NCBI GenBank assembly: GCA_025403435.1
Contig: CM046333.1
Span: 11,185,770 to 11,249,769, forward strand
Direction: 5' to 3'
Length of the DNA: 64,000 nucleotides
Source: Artocarpus heterophyllus
Taxonomy: Eukaryota; Streptophyta; Magnoliopsida; Rosales; Moraceae
Part shown: piece after piece, positions 11,906-26,949 of the stretch
How positions within the stretch are numbered: position 1 is the first letter of the stretch
How the letters are laid out: each line of letters opens with the position of its first letter
Made by a program: the position numbers and the translations under genes
Notes under the pieces: model-generated
Seen by the model: only the letters and a program-made list of their open reading frames with translations
What the model was told of the DNA's origin: nothing
Database searches by the model: none

Positions 11906-12073
11906 GTCCTTTATCAAAATTCCTCGTTTGTTTTGGGATCTCCGGTGCTCCTTTCAATGTCGTTCCCACGTCTCAGGAAACCCAGCAAACTCCAACCCAT
12001 TAATTTCCCCCGACTTCACGCGCATTCACGTCGCGTCGTTCAAAGTTGTTTTTTTTTGTTTGACTTTCCTCCG

Positions 12074-12081
12074 TACGTGAC
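12074..12081 (+). promoter_or_regulatory. ACGTG-core site in the unit 2 ALDH3 promoter
   Basis: TACGTGAC about 255 bases before the start codon contains the ACGTG core typical of ABRE/G-box bZIP sites. Several plant ALDH3 genes are known to respond to ABA and dehydration, which fits. The function is inferred from the core only. Confidence 0.4.
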
Positions 12082-12335
12082 GGCGAAAGAAAGCCCAGCT
12101 CTATCATTCGGCGGAACTTCTCGTTTGAAGTGTGACGTTTTCCGGAGTCCGAACACAAACAAACAGATTACCGAACAGAACAGAACACAACAAACTCCCA
12201 GCCTATCCGGGGCCCACTTTCCTCGTGTATATGTACAAAATCTAAGATATTTTCTTCTCCATCTTTTACTTCTGCTTTCCTAATTCAAACCAAAGAAAAG
12301 AAAAAGTTTTTAATTGGTACCATCTTGGTGGAAAA

Positions 12336-12536
12336 ATGGCGGACGAGGTGAAACTGGTGTCGAGAGAAGTGGAGGAACTGAGAGGGGTGTTTGGGTCAGG
12401 CAAGACAAGGAGCTACGAATGGAGAGAGTCGCAGCTGAAGAGCCTCTTGAAGATCCTCACCTATCACGAGCAAGAAATCGCCGACGCTCTTCTCTCCGAC
12501 CTCTCCAAGCCCCCTCTCGAATCCCTCGTCTACGAG
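12336..12536 (+). pseudogene. ALDH3 first exon C (duplicate, body absent)
   Basis: 67 codons with the same start, frame and GT donor as exon B. It differs from B and D by one residue (Val11 to Glu). The intron runs into the unit 2 Copia element after ~130 bases. There are no downstream ALDH3 exons before unit 3. Intact regulatory and leader sequence precedes it, so it may be transcribed. A spliced link to exon 2 at 22058 would need a ~9.5-kb intron. Confidence 0.85.
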
Positions 12537-12667
12537 GTCCCTCACTTTCCTTTTTTTTTTTTTTCAGATTCAATTATTTGAGCTTCTTTCTTTCTTTTTT
12601 TTTCCCAATGGTAATATTGTATATTTCTGAACATGAATCTGTTTATTTAATGTTCTTATGGCTGAAC

Positions 12668-13112
12668 TGTTAGAATAAAATTGTGATGAAAATCATCCCT
12701 CAGGATCGTTCATGTCAAATTATCAAGAATATTAATAAGATGCAGGAGTTAACATGAATCCATTGATTGAATGTGATTCTTGAGTCTTTTGGCTGAGGAT
12801 CTTCTAAGTCTGGTATGTAAATCCTCCTTAACAAAATGCTCTGTAATCTCTCTGTAGATGAGAACAGTGACTTGGGGACCACATCCCTTTTATATAATTG
12901 CTAAACCCTAACAATTATCCTTAATTATTTATTTAACCCATCATAAAATTAGTAATTATATTTTGGTCTCTACTATAGGAGGCCCACACTTAATGATGTA
13001 TTAAAAGCTCAAAACCTAAATTGATCACTTTTAATTAGGCAATCTTATTGATAGCCTTTAATTCACATTTATTTAATATATTAGCCCATATATTTTTTAT
13101 TTTGATCTAACA
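12668..13112 (-). repeat. 3' LTR of the unit 2 Copia element
   Basis: 445 bp with TGTTAG start and TAACA end, almost identical to 4671-5115. Confidence 0.9.
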
Positions 13113-13551
13113 ATCTCTCACTTGGGCTATATATGAAACTTTATACATGTGAATTATACTTTATGAGCTTATAAATTTTGCTATCAAAACCTTATGCACC
13201 TCAACAATCTTATCCATTAACCATATTAATATAAGGACCAAAGCGACCTTCATTACATATGTTACATATGTCGTAACTAGATCCATCAATGATCACATAT
13301 ACCAATACAACTAATGACAAGATCAAGCATGGATGTGTAGCATGGAAATTTCATGCAATGTGATCTTAACATGCCTATTTTCAACTGGTCCACCTTAATA
13401 CCTTAGTGAGATCAAACCATACCAAAATCAGAGTGTGAATAAACTGAAAACTTTATTTCTGCAGAAAATAACCTTAAAATATCCATAAACTGAAATAACT
13501 GAAAAATGTCTATATCATAAGAGCATTTAAAATTACAAACTCCCACTAAAA

Positions 13552-16500
13552 CTAAATATCCTGAAATGATATGACACCCATATGAGCAGTGTGCTCATGA
13601 AACATTTTGGGTGGCAACCCTTTAGTAAGCGGATCCGCAATCATGGAGTTTGTGCCGATGTGCTGTATAGACAATTGTCCACTCTGAACTCTTTCTTTCA
13701 CAACTAGGAACTTGATCTCTATATGCTTTGACTTCGTCGAGCTCCTATTGTTGTTGGAATACAAAACTGCTGACTTATTGTCACAAAATATCTTGAGTGG
13801 TCCTTTAAATACTGTCCACTATACGCAGCCTTGTGACAAAATTTCATAGCCATATTCCATGATAGGACGCCTCATAACACGTTATGAACTCTGCCGCCAT
13901 TGTAGAAGATGCTATAAGAGACTGTTTAGCACTCTTCTAAGAGACAGCACCTCCAGCCATAAGGTAGACATAGCCCGATGTAGATTTCATACTATCTTGG
14001 CATCCAACAAAATCAGAGTCAGTATACCCAATGATCTCAAGCTGTTCTGACCTCCGATACGTGAGCATGTAATCCTTTGTTCTCTGAAAATACCCCAAGA
14101 CTCGTTTGGCTGCTACCCAGTGATCCTTTCCAGGATTGCTTAAGTTCATGCCCAATATCCCTGTAACGTACGCAATATTCGGACGCGTACAAACCTGAGC
14201 ATGCATTAGACTCCCTACTACTGACGCATAAGGAATCTTCTGCATTTCATTAACCTCAAAATCATTCTTAGGGCACTGATTGAGACTAAATTTGTCTCCC
14301 TTAACCACAGGGGTATCACCTGGTTTACAATCCTGCATGCCATATCTCTTAAGAATCTTTTCGATATAGCCCTTTTGTGATAATCCTAAAGTACCTCCGA
14401 GAGCGATCCCGGTGTATCTGTATACCCAACACAAAAGAGGCGTCACCAAGATCCTTCATCTCAAATTTCTTTGACTGAAATCTCTTGGTTTCGTGCAACA
14501 AGCCTATATCGTTGCTGGCAAGCAAAATGTCATCGACATATAAAACCAGAAAAATATACTTACTCCCACTGAACTTGTAGTATGTACAATCATCAACCAA
14601 ATTTATCTCAAAACCGAACGAGATGATAACCTGATGAAATTTGTAATACCATTGACGAGAAGCTTGCTTGAGCCCATAGATGGATTTCTTTAATTTGCAA
14701 ACCATCTTCTTTGCATCTCCTGACACAAAGTTTTCTGGTTGCACCATATAGATTGTTTCATCAATGTCACCATTGAAGAACGCAGTCTTAACATCCATCT
14801 GATAAAGCTCAATATCAAAATGTGCCACTAATGCCATTATAATCCTAAAAGAGTCTTTCGAAGAAACTGGAGAGAAAGTCTCTTTATAATCAATGCCTTC
14901 TTTCTGTGTAAAGCCTTTAGCGACACGACGAGCCTTATACCTCTCCATATTGCCTTTTGAATCCCTTTTGGTTTTAAATATCCATTTGCAACCAATGAGT
15001 TTCGTACCTTCAGGCAATAGGACAAGATCTCAAACGTCATTGTCTTTCATAGACTTTATCTCTTCATTCATGGCATCAATCCACTCTTAAGATCTAGAAC
15101 TTTCTATGGCTTGACAGAAGTTGATTGGATCATCTTCCACTATACCAATGTCATACCCATGTTCTTGGAGAAATACAATATAATCATCTAGCACTGCACT
15201 TCTCCTTTCTCTAGTGGATCTCTTTAATGGCATAGGTTCTTAAGGTGGTTGAGTTTGTTCTTCTGCAACAATTTCTAGAATGGAAGGTTCTCCGACATTG
15301 TCTTGATTTAGGTCTGCTTCTTGAACAATGTCAGGAGTAAGAACCTGATCAATGTCAATAACAGCTGTGGGAATATCAACATATTCCTCTTCAAAGACAA
15401 AGTCCCTAACCATATCTCCCTCCACAAACTCGACATCCTCAAAGAACCTGGCATTTCCCATCTCAAATATCGATTTGGTCGTGAAATCATAAAACTTGTA
15501 CCCCCTGGATCTTTCAAAGTATCCAATAAAATAACAACTAACCGTCCTTGAGTCCAGTTTCCTTTTATTAGGCCTATAAGGCCTTACCTCAGTTGGACAT
15601 CCCCAAACATGCAAATGTTTTATACTAGGCTTCTTGCCCGTCCAAAGTTCGTAAGGGGTTTTGGCGGTTGCTTTAGTTGGAACCATGTTAAGGATATACG
15701 CTGCAGTCTTAAGTGCTTCTCCCCAGAGTGATTCTGATAAGGCAAAATGAGAAATCATACTCCTCACCATGTCCTTAAGCGTTCTGTTTCATCTTTCAGC
15801 AACACCATTCATAGTGGGCGAACCTGGCATGGTGTACTGTGGGACGATACTGTTTTTCTCTAGGAACTTAGCAAATGTTCCCAGACGTTGTTCACCTGAA
15901 CCGTCATATCTACCATGGTATTCACCACTACTGTTAGATCTGACGCTTTTAATCCTTTTGCTGAATTGATTTTTAACTTCAGCCTTATAATTTTTGAACA
16001 CATCCAGTGACTGTGACTTTTCATGAATGAGATATATGTAGCCATATCTAGAAAAATAGTCTATGAACGTTATAAAATATTGTTGACTATTCCAAGAAGC
16101 CATAGGAAATGGCCCACAAATGTCTGTATGTATAAGTTCTAAGATGTCTAAAATCCTGTTGGCTTCAAATCTTCTTTTATTGGTTTGTTTCCCCTTAATA
16201 TAGTTAACACAAATATCAAAATCTGTAAAGTCTAAGGGGTCGAGAATTTCGTCTGACACAAGTCTCTCTTTTCTTCTTCTAGAGATATGACCCAATCTCT
16301 TGTGCCATAACTCAACTGAATTCTTATTGGTTAATTTTCTCTTTATACCTCGTGTACTTAATTACAAGGATTCATTAAATGAAGCAATTGTATCAAGTAA
16401 ATAAAGATTATCGTAACCTGATAAAGAACCGAACCAACTAATTTTGAATCATGAAACAAACTAAATTTTTCATTTCCAAATGAACAAGAATAACCAAATT

Positions 16501-16735
16501 TGTTCAAACCTGAAATAGAAATCAAATTCCGTCTAAAAGACAGTATAATAAATGTTTGATCCAAATAAAATCCAGCCTTTAACAATGATCTAAATTTTCC
16601 TATTGCTTCAACTTCAACTTTCTTGCCATCGCCCACGTAGATGTGTCTTTCACCATCATTTGGCTTTTGGCATCTCAGGCATCCCTATATAGACACACTG
16701 ATGTGAGTGGTTGCACCAGAATCCATCCACCAAGT
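13552..16735 (-). pseudogene. Copia pol remnant, unit 2
   Basis: The same protease, integrase, reverse transcriptase and RNase H order as unit 1. The longest open parts are the integrase (16295-15789, then 15770-15240) and reverse transcriptase (15017-14349, continued in another frame 14449-13937). The RT break is a one-base insertion near 14393, not seen in unit 1. The RNase H tail ends at 13552. The polyprotein is not functional as written. Confidence 0.9.
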
Positions 16736-17572
16736 GTGTTCAGGTACCAAGTTAAATTAACCTCAGAACAAACCAAATTAAGAAGCATACCTTTTTTAGC
16801 ACGCCAAGCGTGATAATTGGTACAATGTTTCTTTTTATGTCCTGCAGCTCCACATAAGAAACAACATGTACCTTTCAGATCAACCAGCCTCTTTTGTTGC
16901 TTCTTTTGAGGTGCCGTAACTGCAGCTTCCTTATCCTTTTTTCTTTCTTCCCTTTGTCCTTGGAAGTATTAGCCAAGTGAGCACTTTTTGTCTTTTCTTG
17001 CTTCAACCTTTCCTCTTCTTGCACACAATGTGAGATGAGCTCATTAAGAGACCAAGTCTCCTTTTGGCAGTTATAGCTCACCTTAAACTGACTGAAATGT
17101 GCAGGAAGAGATATAAGAACCAAATGCACTAGCAAGTCCTCAGAAAGGTCAAGCTTAAGTGCTCTTAATTTTGAAGCAAGATGAGACATCTCCATGATGT
17201 ACTCCCTAATGTTCCCCTTACCTTTGTATTTCATTGAGATGAGATTTGCCAAAGGTGCACTTGTTTCAGCCTTTTCATTTTTGGCAAATCTCTTCTCAAT
17301 GTCCTTAAGGAACTCTTTGGCTGTCTTTATCGTTTCCAATATAGTGCCCCTGAATGCTTTTGGAATGGCCTTCTTCATGATCATCATACACATGCGATTT
17401 GACTTCTCCCACCTTTCCATGTCCTTCTTTTGATCAGAGGAACTGTTATCTGTAAGAGGTGCAGGAGAAGGAACCCTTAACGCAAAGTCGAGATCCATGA
17501 CTCCGAGAACTATTAGGAGGTTCTCTTGCCATGATTTGAAGTTGCTACCATTCAATATAGGAATTGAATTGA
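16736..17572 (-). pseudogene. Copia gag remnant, unit 2
   Basis: A 226-codon open stretch (17555-16875) carries the gag capsid-like region and a basic tail. The zinc-knuckle segment near 16860-16815 is out of frame with it. Base changes relative to unit 1 are few and scattered. Confidence 0.87.
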
Positions 17573-18774
17573 TGTTGGTAGTAATATTAGAGGCAGAACT
17601 AGTAACTGAAACAAAGACCTAAAATAAACAAAACCAAAACAAGCTCACATAAGAATCCATAATAACAATAATAAATCCAAATAAAGGTAACCCTATCTCA
17701 AGATATCAGGTACTCTATTAATATTTAGTCTTTGGACAGAAATATTAACTTGTAAGTGATATCTTGGTATAGTAATCAAACACTGACAATAAGAACATGT
17801 CAAACAATAAATCTTCCTTTAGGCCAATTATTGTTTACATATAAAACCGAATAATCATCACATGTTTATCACCATAGGTGTACATGCAATTCTGTCAAAT
17901 ATTGCCTTCCTTTGGGCTGGTCAATATTCACATAAGTTGCATGAACACTACCATTTATTTCAAAACAAATTAATTTCTACAAGAGATGCCACTTTGGTGA
18001 CATATTGCTTCAATTAATTCATCTCAAAATATATATAAAATACCAATATTTGAATTTAAAATTGCACAAAAAATGACCAAAATTAAAATAAAAAAATAAA
18101 AATTTTGGTCAAAGTCAACAATCAAAATCAACATTGACTGGGTCGGGGCGGAAACTGGGTCAGGAGAACCCTATCCGGATCCTATCCCAGCCCCCCCCCC
18201 GCCCCCCCCCTCTTTTTTTTTTTTTGGTGAAATTCTGGTCATCCAGGGTTTAGCCCTTGGGTGAGAGCTGGTCACAGGCCCAGCCCGTGTATGCTACCCT
18301 TTCTCCAGTCACAGGCCCAGCTGGGCCCGTGAATTTTTTTTTCAGTGTTGGGCCGTAGCCCAAAACTCTTAAAAAAAAAATCCTAAGGCCTGCTGCTTGC
18401 TAGGAACCTGAACGCCCTTGAAGCTTGTGCAGCAGCTATGGCCACGGCTATCTTCTCCGGCCGACGAATGACCGGTGCCGATGGTGGCAAGGCCAGCTGC
18501 CGACCAAACCCATAACATATATATATATATTTATTTATTTTCGCTTTCTCCTTTCAGCAGCAAAGCTGCCGTTTTTCACAATCAAACGAAAAAAAAGTTT
18601 CCAGATTCTTAACACCAATCAAACCTCAATGTATGCATATATATTTATGTATATATTATGTATAACAAAATCTTTACAAAACTGCCTTTTTTTCCACTTT
18701 TCGGTAGATGTGATGTCGTACATATCAGTCAAAAGAAAAAAAAATCTGCAAAATTGAATCTTAAACCATTCAAC

Positions 18775-18777
<3 letters not shown>

Positions 18778-18820
<43 letters not shown>
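18778..18820. repeat. (AT)n microsatellite, expanded in unit 2
   Basis: About 43 bases of AT against about 26 at the matching place in unit 1 (10797-10822). It sits in the leader region of the Copia element and is the most visible length difference between the two units. Confidence 0.9.
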
Positions 18821-18821
<1 letters not shown>

Positions 18822-19151
18822 TATATATACAGCAGATGTGCCGTATTTGACAATATAAAAAAAAATTCACCTTATGCAAACGACTGATTGATATATATAT
18901 ATATACACACACATTATAACTGAATCAATGAATATATATGTACATACATATATTCGTAATATATACAACATAATCCAAAAGTAATACAATAATGTATTCC
19001 CATAACAATTCAACCAAAATTTTAAACAATTGTTTCCAAATTTAACAATTTGAAGAAATTATATATTGTTAAATTTAAAATTTTTATAAGAATCACATCA
19101 AAAAAAACTTGATTCCTAATAATTTAACATCAAGAGGCTTTAGATATCACT

Positions 19152-19609
19152 TGTTAGAATAAAATTGTGATAAAATCATCATCACCTAAGATCGTTCATG
19201 TCAAATCATCAAAAATATTAATAAGATGCAAAAGCTAACATGAATCCATTGATTGAATGTGATTCTTGAGTCTTTTGGTTGAGGATCTTCCAAATCTGGT
19301 ACGTAAATCCTCCTTAACAGAATGCTATGTAATCTTTCTGTAGATGGGAACATAAAAAATAATGTAGGTACTGACTTGGGGATTACAACCTTTTATATAA
19401 TTGCTAAACCCTAGCAATTATCCTTAATTACTAATTTAACCCATCATAAAATTAGTAATTATATTTTAGTCTCTACACATACGAGGCTCACATTTAATAA
19501 TGCATTAAAAGCCTAAAATTTAAATTGATCATTTTTAATTAGACAACTTTATTAATAGCCTTTAATTTATATTTATTTAATATATTAGTCAATATATATT
19601 GGATTTCGA
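19152..19609 (-). repeat. 5' LTR of the unit 2 Copia element, right end truncated
   Basis: Matches 11156-11608 closely, including the loss of the terminal bases after GGATTTCGAT. Confidence 0.85.
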
Positions 19610-19639
19610 TAAGTGATAAAGAGTTTGTTTTGCGCGTTT

Positions 19640-19905
19640 TGGAAGATTTTTATCCAAGGGCCAAAAGAAAATTTTAATTGGGTAAATGGTCTCTTTTTTT
19701 TTTAAACCAAAAAATACGTTTTTTTATGCATCTAAGCTGTCTCAGTTTTTGAAAAAAATAAAAAAATGACTTTAGCAGAATAAGGAACCTCAACAGAAAA
19801 AAAAAACAAAACTGAAACTATTTTGATGTCTAAAAAATTTTTTTTAATATCAAAAACTGTCAAAAATAAAAGGATCTATTTACAAAAAAAAAAATTTTGG
19901 CCGGA
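19640..19905 (+). repeat. Dispersed ~270-bp repeat, copy 2
   Basis: The duplicate of 11640-11905 carried along in unit 2. It lies ~430 bases before the start codon of the complete ALDH3 gene. Confidence 0.7.
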
Positions 19906-20073
19906 AGTCCTTTATGAAAATTCCTCGTTTGTTTTGGGGTCTCCGGTGCTCCTTTCAATGTCGTTCCCACGTCTCAGGAAACCCAGCAAACTCCAACCCA
20001 TTAATTTCCCCCGACTTCACGCGCATTCACGTCGCGTCGTTCAAAGTTTTTTTTTTTGTTTGACTTTCCTCCG

Positions 20074-20081
20074 TACGTGAC
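20074..20081 (+). promoter_or_regulatory. ACGTG-core site in the complete ALDH3 promoter
   Basis: TACGTGAC at the same distance from the start as in unit 2. It keeps the core that unit 1 has lost. A CACGCGCATTCACGTCGCG block slightly upstream adds another ACGT core. Confidence 0.4.
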
Positions 20082-20335
20082 GGCGAAAGAAAGCCCAGCT
20101 CTATCATTCGGCGGAACTACTCGTTTGAAGTGTGACGTTTTCCGAAGTCCGAACACAAACAAACAGATTACCGAACAGAACAGAACACAGCAAACTCCCA
20201 GCCTATACGGGGCCCACTTTCCTCATGTATATGTACAAAATCTAAGATATTTTCTTCTCCATCTTTTACTTCTGCTTTCCTAGTTCAAACCAAAGAAAAG
20301 AAAAAGTTTTTAATTGGTACGATCTTGGTGGAAAA

Positions 20336-24829
<4,494 letters not shown>

Positions 24830-25426
24830 ATTTAAATGTCATGCCTACACTATGTTATTCCTTTGCATTGTAAGAAAGTCTCTCTCTCTAAGTTGTGGTT
24901 GTATTTCCAACTTAAACAGGTTTGATTCACTCTGGTTATAAAAATAAAAATAAAATATGTATTTTTCATGCAATAACTTCATTAGACTTGAGTCCACGCC
25001 CCACGGCCAACCATGTTGAAGATGCCTATTTTTTTTTAAAGGACAAAACATATCTAAATCTTGCAGGTTCGTCAATATCCTCAACCGATTTATAACCGTT
25101 TTTGAAGAAACCCATCTAAAATTGAATCTTGAAGTCTTCTATACATGCTCCTAATTTTTGGCATCCAAAATAGATAGGCCAATTTTATTATTAGTTGGTA
25201 AGCTTCCTCTTATTCAGACTGAGCAAAACAGGACACGTGTATGCAACTTACATGATCAGACATTAGGCTGAATTTCCACCCAAAAAAAAACAAAGAAGAT
25301 CAGACATTACGCTACAATCCAAGGAAAAACAGCCAATTATGAACGCCAAAATTCTTCAACTAGTAACCATTTTCATGTGGGCAGATACAAGCGCATTATC
25401 TAACAAGTGAGCACGTAATGCATTAA
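24830..25426. other. ALDH3 3' flank
   Basis: Holds the 3' untranslated region and terminator of the ALDH3 gene, then AT-rich DNA up to the Copia target site. No gene is recognised. Confidence 0.5.
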
Positions 25427-25431
25427 TAAAC

Positions 25432-25896
25432 TGTTAGAATAAAATTGTAATGAAAACTATCATCGCTCAGGATCTTTCATGTCAAATCATCAAGAATATT
25501 AATAAGATGCGGAAGCTAACCTGAATCCATAGATTGAATGTGATTCTTGAGTCTTTTGGTTGAGGATCTTTTAAGTCTGATACGTAAATCCTCCCTATCA
25601 GAATGCTCTGTAATCTCTCTATAGATGGGTAACAAAAAAATAATGTACGTACTGACTTGGGGACCACAACCCCTTTATATAATTGCTAAACCCTAGCAAT
25701 TATCCTTAATTACCAATTTAGCCTATCATAAAATTAGTAATTATATTTTTAGTCTCTACACATAGGAGGCCTACACTTAATGATTCATTAAAAGCCTAAA
25801 ATCTAAATTGATCACTTTTAATTGGGCAACCTTATTGATAGCCTTTAATTCACATTTATTTAATATATTGGCCTATAATTGGATTTTGATTCAACA
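25432..25896 (-). repeat. 3' LTR of the 25432 Copia element
   Basis: 465 bp, TGTTAG...TCAACA on the plus strand. It pairs with 31968-32431. Confidence 0.93.
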
Positions 25897-25913
25897 ATCT
25901 CCCACTTGGGCTA
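25897..25913 (-). other. Polypurine tract of the 25432 element
   Basis: On the minus strand it reads AAGTGGGAGAT immediately before the 3' LTR, the usual Copia second-strand primer. The nested solo LTR is inserted at its edge; the first copy of its target duplication is 25909-25913. Confidence 0.8.
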
Positions 25914-26537
25914 TGTTGATGCTTACCGCTGTCCGGCGTCGGATCAACACCCACGTGTGACTGAAGTACCTTATGACCTCCTCCTAAGCTTGCCCCTGGT
26001 CGGGAATGAGTACCTGCAAGAGGGATGATTCGGAGAAAAGGGGTTAGTCAATAGACAAGGGCTCTCCGATGCTCAAGGCAAGTATTGCTCGGCAGGGGTC
26101 GGCAGCTAATTAGGTATGAGGAAGTCTCTCTCCTTAAAACGTCATAAATGCACCCTATTTATAGGCCACCAGCTGGATCGGGTGTAAGATGGGTTTTACC
26201 CATTACCCAGGTGTCACATCAAAGTGTATCAAGCAATAAGTGACAAGTGTCGCGTCCATTGTCCAATGGATTGGACTCTATCGGACGGCAGCACGTCTGC
26301 CTGGTGTTGGCCTACAAGGATGAGTAGTGACGTATTATGATGGATAGCATGGCCCGACCCGAGCTACTGTACATCCCCGAGGTGGCGGCCCTCTCGGGGG
26401 TGTGCCCTCAGATAAATGGAAGGCACCTCGGGAAGAAGCATAAGTCGTCGGGTCGGGGCGGTAGCCTATGTCTGCCGAACTGAGTTGCCGACCACCAAGT
26501 TAGGGTCCTCGGTGGGGCGCCGAGCTTACCCTCAACA
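25914..26537 (+). mobile_element. Nested solo LTR (624 bp), target duplication GGCTA
   Basis: Starts TGTTGATG and ends CTCAACA, so the termini are inverted TGTTGA/TCAACA. It is bounded by GGCTA at 25909-25913 and again at 26538-26542. The GC content is much higher than in the host element. A CCTATTTATAGGCC block near 26153 could be its TATA region on the plus strand. There is no coding capacity. It is absent from the same position in the unit 1 and unit 2 elements (CTTGGGCTATATATG uninterrupted), which confirms insertion. It represents a different LTR family from its host. Confidence 0.92.
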
Positions 26538-26949
26538 GGCTATATATGAAACTTTATAAATGTGAATTATACCTTATGAGCTCATGAATTTTGCTATCAA
26601 AACCTTATGCATCTCAACAATCTTGTCCATTAACCATATCAATATAGGACCAAAGCGACTTTTGTTATAAATGTCGTAACTAGACCCATCAATGATCACA
26701 TATACCAATACAACTAATGACAAGATCAAGCATGGATGTGTAGCATGGAAATTTCATATAATGTGATCTTAACATGCCTATTTCCAACTGGTCCACCTAA
26801 AAACCTTAGTAAGATCAAACCATACCAAAATCAGAGTGTGAATAAACTGAAAACTTTATTTCTACAGAAAATAACCTTAAAATATCCATAAACTGAAATA
26901 ACTGAAAAATGTCTATATCATAAGAGCATTTAAATTACAAACTCCCACT

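Larger units (their letters stand above)
3942..11925 (+). repeat. Tandem unit 1 of the ALDH3/Copia duplication
   Basis: Contains, in order, the ALDH3 promoter, first exon B (4350-4550), the first ~120 bases of intron 1, an antisense Copia element (4671-11608) and ~300 bases of non-LTR flank that includes a dispersed repeat. The same order recurs 7984 bases later as unit 2 with very few differences. The unit starts at GTTTGTTTTGGGATCTCC. Exons 2-10 of the gene are absent. Confidence 0.9.
12668..19609 (-). mobile_element. Ty1/copia LTR retrotransposon, unit 2
   Basis: The tandem copy of the 4671-11608 element, at the same insertion point and with the same truncated right LTR. The internal genes are broken at partly different places: the integrase region is more open than in unit 1, while reverse transcriptase is split by an extra base near 14393. 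There is no target duplication on the right. The shared truncation shows the copy arose by segmental duplication, not by a new insertion. Confidence 0.93.
11926..19926 (+). repeat. Tandem unit 2 of the ALDH3/Copia duplication
   Basis: Same content and order as unit 1: promoter, first exon C, antisense Copia element and dispersed repeat. It is offset from unit 3 by 8001 bases. Differences from unit 1 are scattered substitutions, small indels and a longer AT microsatellite (18778-18820). The near identity suggests either a recent duplication or collapsed/duplicated assembly of haplotypes. Confidence 0.9.

Noticed and set aside
11933..12283. Open frame of 116 codons just upstream of ALDH3 exon C, with relatives at 3926-4297 and 19823-20283
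   Set aside because: It lies in the shared promoter and leader, has no recognisable domain, and is split by a frame change in unit 3. Similarity between copies is explained by the duplication.
18619..18912. Frames rich in Tyr and Ile in the Copia leader
   Set aside because: Produced by AT repeats.
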